A stretch of 64,000 nucleotides of DNA from contig NC_018010.1 of the NCBI RefSeq assembly GCF_000265405.1, forward strand, positions 3,927,501 to 3,991,500, written 5' to 3'. Below the pieces are notes generated by a model. That model searched no databases. It was not told the DNA's origin and saw nothing but the letters and a program-made list of their open reading frames with translations. Below, one piece after another: positions 35,201 to 43,523 of the stretch. The stretch comes from Belliella baltica DSM 15883 (GTDB taxonomy: Bacteria; Bacteroidota; Bacteroidia; Cytophagales; Cyclobacteriaceae). Position 1 is the stretch's first letter. The number at the start of each line of letters is the position of its first letter. Position numbers and translations under genes: made by a program.

Positions 35201-35472
35201 CCTTTATGCTTAATCGTATGGAGCAAATCCTTTACTTGAACTGGGAGAATATTTTCATATTCTAGTGTCTTTAGTCTGTTGTGGAATGAATTATCATAAG
35301 GAAAATCCAAATGGTGAAGATCAAAGAGGAGTTCACTTATTCTCTCTCCGAATTGTCGCAGTTTGAATAGTGCTGTAATAGGATCCTGATATAAATTAAA
35401 TTCTGCTGATTGTCCAATATTGAAAAGTATAGGGAATTCAGTTTCCAGATATGAAAAATTGGATTTGATCAT
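32230..35472 (-). CDS. hsdR: Type I restriction endonuclease subunit R (EcoEI-like), with N-terminal DUF4145-like extension
   Basis: This 1080-residue protein starts with a helical DUF4145-like domain (about residues 1-150). An HSDR_N nuclease domain follows (AEWPCGSKWADYALFVG, then YGIVEAKKY, about 235-275). The SF2 helicase has Walker A ALITMATGTGKTRTI (near 405), DEAH in CIIIDEAHRGYL (near 505) and GLTATP. The C-terminal EcoEI_R_C-like region closes it. It cleaves DNA after translocation. It is the promoter-proximal gene of the operon; about 180 nt separate it from the divergent small genes. Confidence 0.93.
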   Translation of the reverse strand: MIKSNFSYLETEFPILFNIGQSAEFNLYQDPITALFKLRQFGERISELLFDLHHLDFPYDNSFHNRLKTLEYENILPVQVKDLLHTIKHKGNVAVHQNKGSLEDAKGLLFSTFKISKWFYQTYSEENDDLNSIKFHLPDELDARHALHVLEQEFAQLQTKFDNLLEERSTEKLPQEKLQEIQNRSEKAARKIEMSEAETRLLIDEQLRIAGWEVDTQIINYKKNKTQPQRGKYLAIAEWPCGSKWADYALFVGTQLYGIVEAKKYASDISTDLLQSKTYAEHIQIQHEAELLGEWYGYKVPFLFSTNGRPYLEQIKTKSGVWFLDVRQKHGRSKALNGWYSPEGLIKLLEKDLKASEDKLKSETVDFLESSTGLGLRKYQIEAIKALEKVLLSNSDQNRALITMATGTGKTRTIIGLCYRLIQSNRFKRILFLVDRNLLATQAINSFKDNKIIGLNTFSEIYGIKEVTEKVPDLDTRLHFATVQGMVKRLFYSEGKDIPPVDQYDCIIIDEAHRGYLLDREMDDEELDFKDQRDFVSKYRMVLDYFDAFSIGLTATPALHTSEIFGPSVYTYSYREAVIDGFLIDHEPPYIIKTELGEEGITWEKGAQPKAHDRENNTIIELESLEDELKIDISGFNKKVITPSFNRTVIKELVNHLDPDGDEKSLFFAATDEHADMIVEYLKEEFANIGVDVADKSIEKITGKSYNPQEQLLRYKNEKYPNIAVTVDLLTTGIDVPPICNLVFMRRIKSRILYEQMLGRATRRCDEIGKEVFRIYDAVKIYDTLEDFTQMKPIVANPKVSFVQLVEELKEINQGERTQRQIDQVLAKIQRKRKLLQGNREDKLEQFIYNAHGESPDELLESLKNSDTQAAVEKIVSLTNLWKFLDQLKPDITNPYVYDGDDVFRGIDRGYGKAEKPEDYLDNFARFIQENQNKIEALKIVCTRPTELDRKSLRELMLVLDQEGYNANTLNVAWRAAKNDDIAADIISYIRTLSIGSSLVSHENRVKNAVNKIRQMKDWNKTQTKWIDRFEKQLLKETVLRKEDLDQDPFDEDGGFDRLNKIFEEQLEEVIAEINRNLYA

Positions 35473-35536
35473 GAAGCAAAATGATTCTAAAATTATTAGT
35501 TGCTAAGATATTGAAATCAGATAATTAAAAAAATGT

Positions 35537-35680
35537 ATGAAGCAGAAAAAATCTTATTTGGATTGCTCAGAAAGAATAAATTATCCTTGTTCTGAATTTT
35601 TTAGAAATCTGGAGCAGATGAAATTGGAGCATGTTTCACTAAATCCTTTCATGCCATGCTCATCATCAATTATAATTTAG
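35537..35680 (+). CDS. Possible small ORF (47 aa)
   Basis: An ATG at 35537 opens a 47-codon frame (MKQKKSYLDCSERINYPCSE onward) that ends inside the next ORF in another frame. No family is recognised and it could be chance. Confidence 0.2.
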   Translation: MKQKKSYLDCSERINYPCSEFFRNLEQMKLEHVSLNPFMPCSSSIII

Positions 35681-35889
35681 GAGCAAACAGCCGGACAATC
35701 ATTTCAGATGGGGATTTTTCTCCAGCTGTATCTCATTCATTTGTCTCCATGCTTTCTGATCAGGAAAAAGAAAAACCTCTTGACTTGATCCATGACTTTT
35801 TCCAAACCTATTACCCGATTCCCGATTCAAGGAACTATCTAAATATGATATGTCTAAAAGCAACAGTTGAAGGAAAGGTTACAGTCTAA
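35656..35889 (+). CDS. Small unknown protein
   Basis: This 77-residue protein (INYNLGANSRTIISDGDFSP onward) is not recognised. It has a balanced composition and ends with KATVEGKVTV. It is the first of three consecutive plus-strand genes divergent from hsdR. The next gene begins 18 nt after its stop. A real gene is likely because the set is tightly spaced, but no function can be suggested. Confidence 0.5.
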   Translation: MLIINYNLGANSRTIISDGDFSPAVSHSFVSMLSDQEKEKPLDLIHDFFQTYYPIPDSRNYLNMICLKATVEGKVTV

Positions 35890-35907
35890 AATTTAAATTT
35901 CAAGGTT

Positions 35908-36513
35908 ATGGAAATTTTCTTCAAAGTACTCCCAAAGAAAGGCAAAATCCTTACTCAACAAGATTGTCATTTTTCACTTTATGAGGGATTTTACGAATTT
36001 GGAAATATAAAATGTTGGAAGGAAGAATTAGAAATGATTTTAGCTAACACCATAAAAGTTCCCATTTCTTATGGCCTGAAATCAGCAGGTTCAATTCTTT
36101 ATTTCGCAAGCTATTTTCAGAAGCTTATCTATACCGCTCATTATATGTTTTTAAATCACAATTCCACTCCTATTCAAAATCCTGACTGGAGCGATCTTTT
36201 GGATAATAGAGCGCTAGAGAAAAACCCTTTATTGATAGATAGAATTTCATTTTTACCACAAGCTCTTAAATTGGAAGAAATCCAAAACCCAATGCTCTAC
36301 TTGAATCGATTTTTTTACCATAAAACAGTAAAAATTTGGAGTAAACAATGGAATATAATCTTAGATTTTAGCCTAAGTAATTCCAATATTATGGAAAGTA
36401 TTGATGATGATTTATTTGAGGATATAGCTTTTTACCCTGGTTTACTCGAAGCATGCTACTTGATATTTGTAAGAGATTTTAATACTAAACCTAAAGCAAA
36501 TGAAAACGATTAA
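35908..36513 (+). CDS. Unknown 201-residue protein
   Basis: I do not recognise this protein. It is aromatic-rich with no signal peptide; a segment near residues 60-85 (AGSILYFASYFQKLIYTAHY) is mildly hydrophobic but not a clear membrane helix. It overlaps the start of the following small gene by 14 nt, so the group is probably one operon. It is divergent from the restriction operon and might be regulated with it. Confidence 0.6.
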   Translation: MEIFFKVLPKKGKILTQQDCHFSLYEGFYEFGNIKCWKEELEMILANTIKVPISYGLKSAGSILYFASYFQKLIYTAHYMFLNHNSTPIQNPDWSDLLDNRALEKNPLLIDRISFLPQALKLEEIQNPMLYLNRFFYHKTVKIWSKQWNIILDFSLSNSNIMESIDDDLFEDIAFYPGLLEACYLIFVRDFNTKPKANEND

Positions 36514-36872
36514 AGTAAATCAGGATTGGATCATTTTTGCAGATGAATATGACCCTTTGGAAATATTACAAACAGTGTATGGTTTGAGTGATTTGGCCTT
36601 GATGAAAAAGCGCATATTTCAATTTATTGAATCATCAATTTCCAAAAATCCGAAGGACTGTTGACCTGGAGGGGTGGTTAGATTTCATCGAGCAATGCGT
36701 TCATAATAGTCTAGCCTTTGGATTTGAACCCGAATGGGAAGGCTATAATTTTCAAATAGCTTGTACCTATAATATTGCTAAGCTATTTGATATTGGGTAT
36801 TTGATTTATGCTACTGAGACTAAATTTGGAAGGAAATATATTTTGAAAGAGAAACCTTCAATTGAGTTTTAA
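36500..36872 (+). pseudogene. Unknown small gene, probably split by a frameshift
   Basis: The first frame starts at ATG 36500 (MKTIKVNQDWIIFADEYDPL) and stops at 36664. A +1-shifted frame from 36627 continues with DLEGWLDFIEQCVHNSLAFG and ends ILKEKPSIEF at 36872. The join near 36650-36664 gives a plausible single protein of about 123 residues. Alternatives are two overlapping genes or a sequencing error in this region. No family is recognised. Confidence 0.45.
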
Positions 36873-36942
36873 CTTAAATCTCTCAAACTACAATTTCCTA
36901 GGTAAGAAAAAACTAGTAAATTTAAATTCTTAACATCATATC

Positions 36943-37878
36943 ATGCCTACACAAACTACCTCCACTATTTTGATGGTTCGTCCTGCGAACTTTGGCTTTA
37001 ATTCAGAAACGGCCGATAATAATTTTTATCAGCAACAAGATGATAGAGATGCAAGGGAGATCAATCAAATCGCACAAAAAGAATTTGATGGTTTTGTGAA
37101 TTTGCTGGAAAGTAAAGGGGTTAGGGTAATTGTGTTAGAGGATACAAGTGAACCAAAAAAAACGGACTCCATTTTTCCTAATAATTGGTTTAGCACACAT
37201 GAAGATGGGAAAGTGATACTATACCCGATGTTTTCACCCAACCGAAGACTCGAAAGAAGGAAAGACATCATTGAAAAACTGATGGAATTAGGCTTTAGAG
37301 TTGAAGAAATTATCGATTTGAGTTTCTTTGAGCATGATGAGCAATATTTAGAGGGAACAGGAAGCTTAATTTTAGATCGTGAAAATAAAATTGCTTATGC
37401 TTGCCGCTCTTTGAGAACTCATTCAGTTCCTTTACAATATTTTGGCAGGTTAATGGGGTATGAAATTCTAGATTTTAATGCTACTCAGGTCATCAATGGA
37501 GAGGTTTCTCCAATTTATCACACCAATGTCATGATGCATGTGGGCTCTGAGATTACGATCGTTTGTTTAGAAAGTATTTCGAATACTTCAGAGCGATTGA
37601 ATCTTCAAACCAAATTAGAGCATTCTGGTAAAAAAATCATTCCTATTACCGCCAAACAAAAGTTTAATTTTGCTGGAAATATGCTAGAAGTGCAAAATGA
37701 AAAGGGAGAAAAATTCACTGTAATGTCCAAAGCTGCTTTTAACTCTTTGAGCAAAGCTCAGAAGGAAAACATACTTAAACATACAGAAATCATCAGTCCG
37801 GAAATCCCAACTATTGAGAAACTGGGTGGTGGAAGTGCGCGCTGTATGATGGCCGAAATTTTCCTTCCGAAGAGTTAA
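36943..37878 (+). CDS. Citrulline hydrolase CtlX-type amidinotransferase/arginine deiminase-fold protein
   Basis: This 311-residue member of the arginine-deiminase-like superfamily has VRPANFGFNSETA near the N-terminus, a substrate-binding DSIFPNNWFSTHEDG block, EGTGSLILDR, a catalytic-type His193 in IYHTNVMM, and nucleophile Cys301 in GGGSARCMMAE. The pattern matches CtlX proteins proposed to hydrolyse citrulline. The substrate is inferred from the family. It ends by overlapping the last 4 nt of the convergent SulP gene. Confidence 0.85.
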   Translation: MPTQTTSTILMVRPANFGFNSETADNNFYQQQDDRDAREINQIAQKEFDGFVNLLESKGVRVIVLEDTSEPKKTDSIFPNNWFSTHEDGKVILYPMFSPNRRLERRKDIIEKLMELGFRVEEIIDLSFFEHDEQYLEGTGSLILDRENKIAYACRSLRTHSVPLQYFGRLMGYEILDFNATQVINGEVSPIYHTNVMMHVGSEITIVCLESISNTSERLNLQTKLEHSGKKIIPITAKQKFNFAGNMLEVQNEKGEKFTVMSKAAFNSLSKAQKENILKHTEIISPEIPTIEKLGGGSARCMMAEIFLPKS

Positions 37879-39440
37879 TGCACCCCTCCTACTTTTACTG
37901 ATTTGATTTTGATGGTATCGACTTCTATGCCTCTTTCTTTTGCATTGATTCTGAAATTTTCAATTACTTCCAAAACATCGTAGTCAATGATTTTAGAATT
38001 TGACCCATCAATGATGACATGCTTACCATCAGGAATCTCGTCCAAGGTTTTGATTAAAGAACCTTTATTTAGAAAACTCACCTCTTCAGAAAGAATGATT
38101 CTTAATGTATCAGGAGAATCTACATTTTCTCTTGCTGACAACACGTGAGAATTTTGGAAATTTCTCAAAAGAATATAGACAATTGCCACTCCCATTCCAA
38201 GACCAATACCGATCAATAAATCAAATATTACAATCCCTAAAATGGTGATCACAAATGGTAAAAACTGATCCCAACCCAACCTAGCTTGCGTTTTGAACAA
38301 AGAAATTTTGGCCAATTTATATCCTACTTGCAGGAGAATAGCTGCCAAACAAGCCAATGGAATCAAATTCAAAAGACTGGGAATCAATAGAACACTTAAG
38401 ACCAATAGTAATCCATGGAAAATAGCAGACATTTTCGTCCTTGCTCCTGAGGTTACATTTGCCGAACTTCTTACTATCACTGCTGTCACAGGAAGTCCAC
38501 CAACTAATCCATTTACAATATTTCCTGTTCCCTGGGCAAATAACTCTCTATTTGGAGGAGAAACTCTTTTGTAAGGATCTATTTTATCTGCAGCTTCTAA
38601 GCTCAATAAAGTCTCCAAACTTGCAATGATAGCGATAGTAAATGCCACTACCCAAACATCTGGATTGCTAATAGCCGTAAAGTCTGGGAACATAAAAAGG
38701 TCTGTAAAACCATCCCAACTTTGAACCTTTGGCAAAATCACTTTGTCTTCAAAATCTAAATAAAGATTTGGTACAAAAAACTTGAAAAACTTATTAATAG
38801 CTACCCCCAATATCACAACCAAAAGTGGTCCTGGGATCACTTTTAAAACCTTATTTCTTTTTATAAAGGGTTTATCCCAAAGGATCAAAATAGTCAAAGA
38901 GATAATTGTGATGATCAAAGCTCCAAAATCAAACTCATTTGCCAAGTTCCTCAGATCCATCACTGCCTCCCAGTCATTTACAAATGGAATATATTTAGCT
39001 AGATTCTGGGTTTCATTTACACCAAAAGCATAAGGTATTTGTTTGATAATCAATATAATTCCAATCCCTGCTAGCATCCCTTTGATTACAGATGTTGGGA
39101 AATAATACCCAATTATACCAGCCTTTGCCACACCAAGGATAATTTGAAAAACTCCTGCAAGTACTACTGAAAGTAAGAAAATATCAAAAGCACCTAAATC
39201 TGCAATTGCATTCAACACAATAACGGTTAGACCAGCGGCGGGTCCTGACACAGATGTACTTGATCCTGAAAGGTAGCCTACCACTATTCCTCCAACTATT
39301 CCTGCAATAATTCCTGAAAACAAAGGAGCACCTGAAGAAAGTGCGATTCCCAAACAAAGAGGAAGAGCTACGAGAAATACCACTAGTCCTGAAGGAAGAT
39401 CTGATCCCAAGTGGGAAAAAATATTTTTTGAATTATTCAT
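37875..39440 (-). CDS. SulP-family inorganic anion transporter
   Basis: This 521-residue transporter has 10-12 membrane segments. The SulP signature begins at the N-terminus (LPSGLVVFLVALPLCLGIAL, then GIIAGIVGGIVVGYLSG) and GLVGGLPVTAVIVRSSANV lies near residue 315. A compact STAS-like C-terminal domain (about residues 440-520) has VSFLNKGSLIKTLDEIP and HVIIDGSNSKIIDYDVLEVI. Substrates of related proteins are sulfate or bicarbonate; the substrate here is not determined. Confidence 0.88.
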   Translation of the reverse strand: MNNSKNIFSHLGSDLPSGLVVFLVALPLCLGIALSSGAPLFSGIIAGIVGGIVVGYLSGSSTSVSGPAAGLTVIVLNAIADLGAFDIFLLSVVLAGVFQIILGVAKAGIIGYYFPTSVIKGMLAGIGIILIIKQIPYAFGVNETQNLAKYIPFVNDWEAVMDLRNLANEFDFGALIITIISLTILILWDKPFIKRNKVLKVIPGPLLVVILGVAINKFFKFFVPNLYLDFEDKVILPKVQSWDGFTDLFMFPDFTAISNPDVWVVAFTIAIIASLETLLSLEAADKIDPYKRVSPPNRELFAQGTGNIVNGLVGGLPVTAVIVRSSANVTSGARTKMSAIFHGLLLVLSVLLIPSLLNLIPLACLAAILLQVGYKLAKISLFKTQARLGWDQFLPFVITILGIVIFDLLIGIGLGMGVAIVYILLRNFQNSHVLSARENVDSPDTLRIILSEEVSFLNKGSLIKTLDEIPDGKHVIIDGSNSKIIDYDVLEVIENFRINAKERGIEVDTIKIKSVKVGGVH

Positions 39441-39467
39441 TGGTTTATATAAGCTGGGTTTATCTAT

Positions 39468-39488
39468 GATACATCAATGTGATGTATC
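39468..39488. promoter_or_regulatory. Inverted repeat before the SulP gene
   Basis: GATACATCA (39468-39476) and TGATGTATC (39480-39488) form a perfect 9-bp inverted repeat, 28-48 nt upstream of the SulP start codon. The position suits an operator. Confidence 0.45.
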
Positions 39489-39562
39489 CATAATTATAAA
39501 TATGATTTTCCTCAAAGACACCAGGATGAGATTTTATAACAAATAATCTTGTGGATAATGTC

Positions 39563-39576
39563 AACTGTCGACAGTT
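39563..39576. repeat. 14-bp perfect palindrome
   Basis: AACTGTCGACAGTT is self-complementary and extends to a 20-nt imperfect palindrome (39561-39580 region). It lies about 125 nt upstream of the SulP gene. Its role is unknown. Confidence 0.4.
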
Positions 39577-39745
39577 AACAGTCCACACTTGTGTGCCGTG
39601 GCGTAGCAATTTAAATTTAGTATTTAGATTCTTGTAAATGACTACTGGTAAGAAAGCGGATATACATAATTGTAAAAATAGAATTTTTAGGTTGCAAGAG
39701 CACCGAACTTCTACTTTTTTGAAAAATAAATTTAAAAATTGAGAA

Positions 39746-39788
39746 AGATTCTGCCAAAAAATGAAAAAATCAAATGTTGACAGAATCT
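39746..39788 (-). terminator. Rho-independent terminator of purB
   Basis: On the plus strand AGATTCTGCCAA (39746-39757) and TTGACAGAATCT (39777-39788) pair over 12 positions with one mismatch. Reading on the minus strand, the hairpin follows the purB stop and runs into TTTCTCAATTTTTAAA. Confidence 0.6.
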
Positions 39789-39806
39789 ATCTTTTCATTA
39801 TCCTAA

Positions 39807-41153
39807 TTATGCAATTCCTGTATAATTGAATGGTGTGATTTGTTTTAACTCTGCTTTAATTCTATCCGAAACATCAAGAGAATCTATAAAATTGGCTATT
39901 GAACCGGCCGTAATTTTCGAATTTGTTCTAGTCAGGTCTTTCAATGCCTCGTAAGGCTTTGGGTACCCTTCTCTTCTTAGCACCGTCTGCAATGCTTCTG
40001 CTACTACAGCCCAGTTTTCTTCCAAATCTTCTTCCAAGGCAATCACATTCAGTTCTAATTTATTTAGACCTTTATTTAAAGACTCAAAAGCAATCAACAT
40101 GTGGCCCAATGGCACACCAATGATTCTCAGCACGGTGCTATCTGTCAAATCTCTTTGTAACCTACTGATCGGGAGCTTAGCTGCTAAATGTTCCAACAAA
40201 GCATTTGCGATCCCCAAGTTTCCTTCTGCATTTTCAAAATCAATCGGATTGACTTTGTGTGGCATGGCCGAAGAACCAATTTCCCCTGCTTTGATTTTTT
40301 GTTTGAAATAATTCATGGCAACATATTGCCATACATCTTTTGAGAAATCCAAAAGTATAGTATTGATTCTTTTTAATCCATCAAAAAGTGCTGCCAGGTT
40401 ATCATAATGCTCAATCTGAGTAGTCGGAAAACTTCTGTCTAAACCTAAATACTTGGACACAAAACCATTTGCAAATTGCATCCAATCTATTTCTGGATAA
40501 GCGACATGATGCGCATTCATATTTCCCGTTGCTCCACCAAACTTAGCAGAATAAGGAACTTGATTCAAGAGCTCTAATTGTTTTTCAATTCTTGTTACAA
40601 AGACTTGGAACTCTTTTCCCAATTTCGTTGGGGATGCAGGTTGACCATGGGTCTTGGCGAGCATAGAGACATCTTTCCATTCTTCAACTCTATTCTTCAA
40701 CTTTGACAACACTTCACTTAAAACTGGGAGCAACACTACTTCAAGTCCTTCTTTCAGCATCAAAGGAGTTGCTGTATTGTTAATATCTTGTGAGGTCAAT
40801 CCAAAATGGATAAACTCTTTAAAAGTATCCAATCCAAATTCTTCGAATTTTTCTTTGAGGAAATACTCAACGGCTTTTACATCATGATTGGTTATTTTTT
40901 CGGTTTCTTTGATGGTTTCTGCATCAGCAATGCTGAAATTTTTGACTAAACCGCGCAAAGAAGGAAACAAAGAATGATCAAAATCCTTCAGCTGAGGAAG
41001 AGGAAGTTCACACAAAGCAATGAAATATTCAACTTCTACATGTACCCTATATTTGATCAAAGCGAATTCTGAAAAATAGGCTTGCAATGGCGCAGTCTTA
41101 TTTCCATATCTTCCGTCTATCGAACTTACTGCAGTCAGGTTTGTCAAATTCAT
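39807..41153 (-). CDS. purB: Adenylosuccinate lyase
   Basis: This 448-residue enzyme cleaves SAICAR and adenylosuccinate in purine synthesis. I set the start at 41153 (MNLTNLTAVSSIDGRYG), which matches the conserved N-terminus of E. coli-type PurB and lies after a good promoter; an 18-codon upstream extension exists but would overlap the -7 box. Signature SSAMPHKVNPIDFENAEGN lies at about residues 290-308, with LAKTHGQPASPTKLGKE and GLTSQDINNTA upstream. It is transcribed alone. Confidence 0.94.
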   Translation of the reverse strand: MNLTNLTAVSSIDGRYGNKTAPLQAYFSEFALIKYRVHVEVEYFIALCELPLPQLKDFDHSLFPSLRGLVKNFSIADAETIKETEKITNHDVKAVEYFLKEKFEEFGLDTFKEFIHFGLTSQDINNTATPLMLKEGLEVVLLPVLSEVLSKLKNRVEEWKDVSMLAKTHGQPASPTKLGKEFQVFVTRIEKQLELLNQVPYSAKFGGATGNMNAHHVAYPEIDWMQFANGFVSKYLGLDRSFPTTQIEHYDNLAALFDGLKRINTILLDFSKDVWQYVAMNYFKQKIKAGEIGSSAMPHKVNPIDFENAEGNLGIANALLEHLAAKLPISRLQRDLTDSTVLRIIGVPLGHMLIAFESLNKGLNKLELNVIALEEDLEENWAVVAEALQTVLRREGYPKPYEALKDLTRTNSKITAGSIANFIDSLDVSDRIKAELKQITPFNYTGIA

Positions 41154-41178
41154 GAGATTAACTTTTGTTTTGAGCATG

Positions 41179-41207
41179 CAAAAATAGGCTTTAATAAGGA
41201 AAAACAA
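41179..41207 (-). promoter_or_regulatory. Promoter of purB
   Basis: On the minus strand TTG (41207-41205) is followed after 18 nt by TATTTTTG (41186-41179), a good match to the Bacteroidetes -33/-7 pattern. The start codon lies 25 nt further on. Confidence 0.55.
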
Positions 41208-41264
41208 CCCTCCATTTATAATAAAATCCCTTACCTAATTCGATCCATTTTACCGAAAGAAAAA

Positions 41265-41298
41265 TAGACGTAGTCTAAAAAGAAGTAGAGTTCTACTT
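41265..41298. repeat. Two adjacent inverted repeats before the DUF5916 gene
   Basis: TAGAC-GTA-GTCTA (41265-41277) and AAGTAGA-GT-TCTACTT (41283-41298) lie side by side just before the start at 41307. They may be operator sites or leader hairpins. Confidence 0.4.
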
Positions 41299-41306
41299 TT
41301 GTGGCG

Positions 41307-43510
41307 ATGAAAATTATCTACCCAAGTATAATCACACTTCTGCTTTCTACCTCTTTTTTATTTGCAAATGATAAGAAAGGAAAAAATGAGAAAGAGTTTG
41401 GCCTAGAGGTCAGCTCCTCAAATGCTATGATGACTATAGATGGAGTCATCAATATGGAGGAATGGGGAGAAACTGCCATTATCAAAAACTTTATTCAGCA
41501 AATCCCCAAAGAAGGCCTACCTGCTACTGAAAATACAGAAGTAAGACTGAAATATGACGAAGATTTTCTTTATGTAGCAGCAACATTATATACCAAAACT
41601 ACTGGAGATTATGTTGTATCCTCCTTGAAGAGAGACTTTGAATTCGATCAAAATGATGCCTTTGCAATCGTAATTGGCCCCTATGATGATGGGAACAATG
41701 GTTTTATGTTTGCTGTGTCTCCTTTCAATATTCAAATGGAAGGGTTGGTCAATAGTGGAGATCGTGTATCTAGTGTTTGGGATAACAAATGGTTTTCTGA
41801 AGTAAAAGGTATGAAGATCGCTGGGAAGTAGAAATGGCGATTCCATTCAAAACGCTCCGCTACACAGAAGGATCAGAATACTGGAAAGTCAATTTTATAA
41901 GAAATGACAGAAAAAACTTTGAGCAATCCTCTTGGGTTCCTGTTCCATTGAATCAAAGAATCGGGAGCTTAGCTTTCACAGGCTATCTCAATTGGGACAA
42001 ACCTCTCAAAAAACCAGGATCAAATATTGCACTGATACCTTACGCAGCGACCAATGCTTCCAAAGATTATCAAACAAGTGAATCTATCGCAACAGGATTC
42101 AATGCTGGGTTGGATGCGAAAATTGCGGTAACTCCATCCTTGAATTTAGATCTAACCTTCAATCCGGATTTTTCGACTGTTGAAGTAGATCAACAACAAA
42201 CCAACCTCAATCGCTTCGAGCTTTTCTTTCCAGAAAGAAGACAATTTTTCTTAGAAAATGCCGACTTGTTTGGTGATTATGGATTTAGAAATATCAGACC
42301 TTTTTTCTCAAGAAGAATAGGCATTGCTACAGATAGTTTGGGAAGAAGCTCCAACAATCGTATCCTTTATGGAGCAAGGCTCAACGGAAATGTTAATGAC
42401 AACATGAGGGTTGGTCTTTTGAATATGCAAACTGCTACTGAAGATGAAGTAGGCTACCCAGGACAAAACTACACTGTGGCTACAGTTCAGCAAAAATTAT
42501 TTAGCAGATCCAATATTGCAGCCATTTTTGTCAATAGACAGACTACGGGACAAGTTGGAGATTCCAACCCGATCGCTGATTACAATCGCGTTTTAGGATT
42601 AGATTATAATTTAGCTTCCAAAGACAATAAATGGACAGGAAAATTCTTTTATCACCAATCTTTCAGTCCTAATCAGGCTGGAGATAAAAAAGCACATGCG
42701 AGTTATCTGGACTACAATACTAAAACATGGAAAGTCCAATGGAATCATGAATATGTTGGAGATTCTTTCAATGCGGAAGTAGGTTATGTTCCAAGAAGAT
42801 CTTATTGGAGATTGGAACCAAGTGTCCTTTACAGACATGTAATTGACAGTGATAAAATCTTTCAGCAGACTTTTCAGGTGCGATACGACATGTATTCTAA
42901 CGATGATTTGACACTTAAAACGGATGAAACAATTTCATTCATCTATAGGCTTTATTTTAAAAACACATCTACCCTTCAATACAGGATTTTCAATGAATAT
43001 ATTTATCTCTTTAATTCTTTTGACCCAACTCGATCGGGAGGTGAAAGATTGGCTGCTGGCACGGATTATTCCTACTTGAGGACAGGAATAACCTATACAT
43101 CTGATCGTCGAAAATTATTTAACTATTCGGCGACGACTTATTATGGAGGCTTTTTTAATGGAACAAGGGCTTTTGTCAACACTAATTTAAATTATAGATT
43201 CCAACCTTATGGAAATATTTCAATGTTTGCAGAGTACAATAAAATAGAGCTCCCCCGACCTTACAGTTCAGGAAATTTATGGTTAGTAGGACCTAGAGCT
43301 GAAGTATCTTTTACGGATAAATTATTTTTGAGCACCTTTGTACAATACAACAGTCAGATAGAAAACATTAACATCAACGCACGTTTTCAATGGAGATTCA
43401 AACCAGTTTCCGATTTGTTTGTTGTCTATACTGATAATTATCATCCAGAAAGCTTACAAATTAAAAACCGTGCATTAATTTTGAAGCTTACCTATTGGAT
43501 TAACGTGTAA
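41307..43510 (+). pseudogene. DUF5916 outer-membrane protein gene with a single frameshift
   Basis: The family protein would be about 735 residues: a signal peptide, a CBM9-like domain with YDEDFLYVAATLY and DQNDAFAIVIGPYDDG, then a DUF5916 beta-barrel. Frame 1 ends at 41831. After the A-run at 41804-41807, the second frame reads RYEDRWEVEMAIPFKTLRY, continuous with the family. One extra A in the run would restore a single frame to 43510. Either the gene is broken, the assembly lost a base, or the frame is shifted by slippage. A GTG at 41301 is in frame, but the ATG at 41307 starts the signal peptide. Confidence 0.8.
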
Positions 43511-43523
43511 AGGAAAAGCGGGA

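Larger units (their letters stand above)
39441..39806. other. 366-bp intergenic region between sulP and purB
   Basis: No gene is seen. It holds an inverted repeat near the SulP start, an AACTGTCGACAGTT palindrome, and the purB terminator, listed separately. Confidence 0.5.

Noticed and set aside
16697..36942. Prophage or integrative element
   Set aside because: No integrase, portal, capsid, relaxase or tRNA/att repeat was found; the region is better described as a defence island without mobility genes.
41154..41207. 18-codon N-terminal extension of purB
   Set aside because: It covers a good promoter and is absent from the conserved PurB start.
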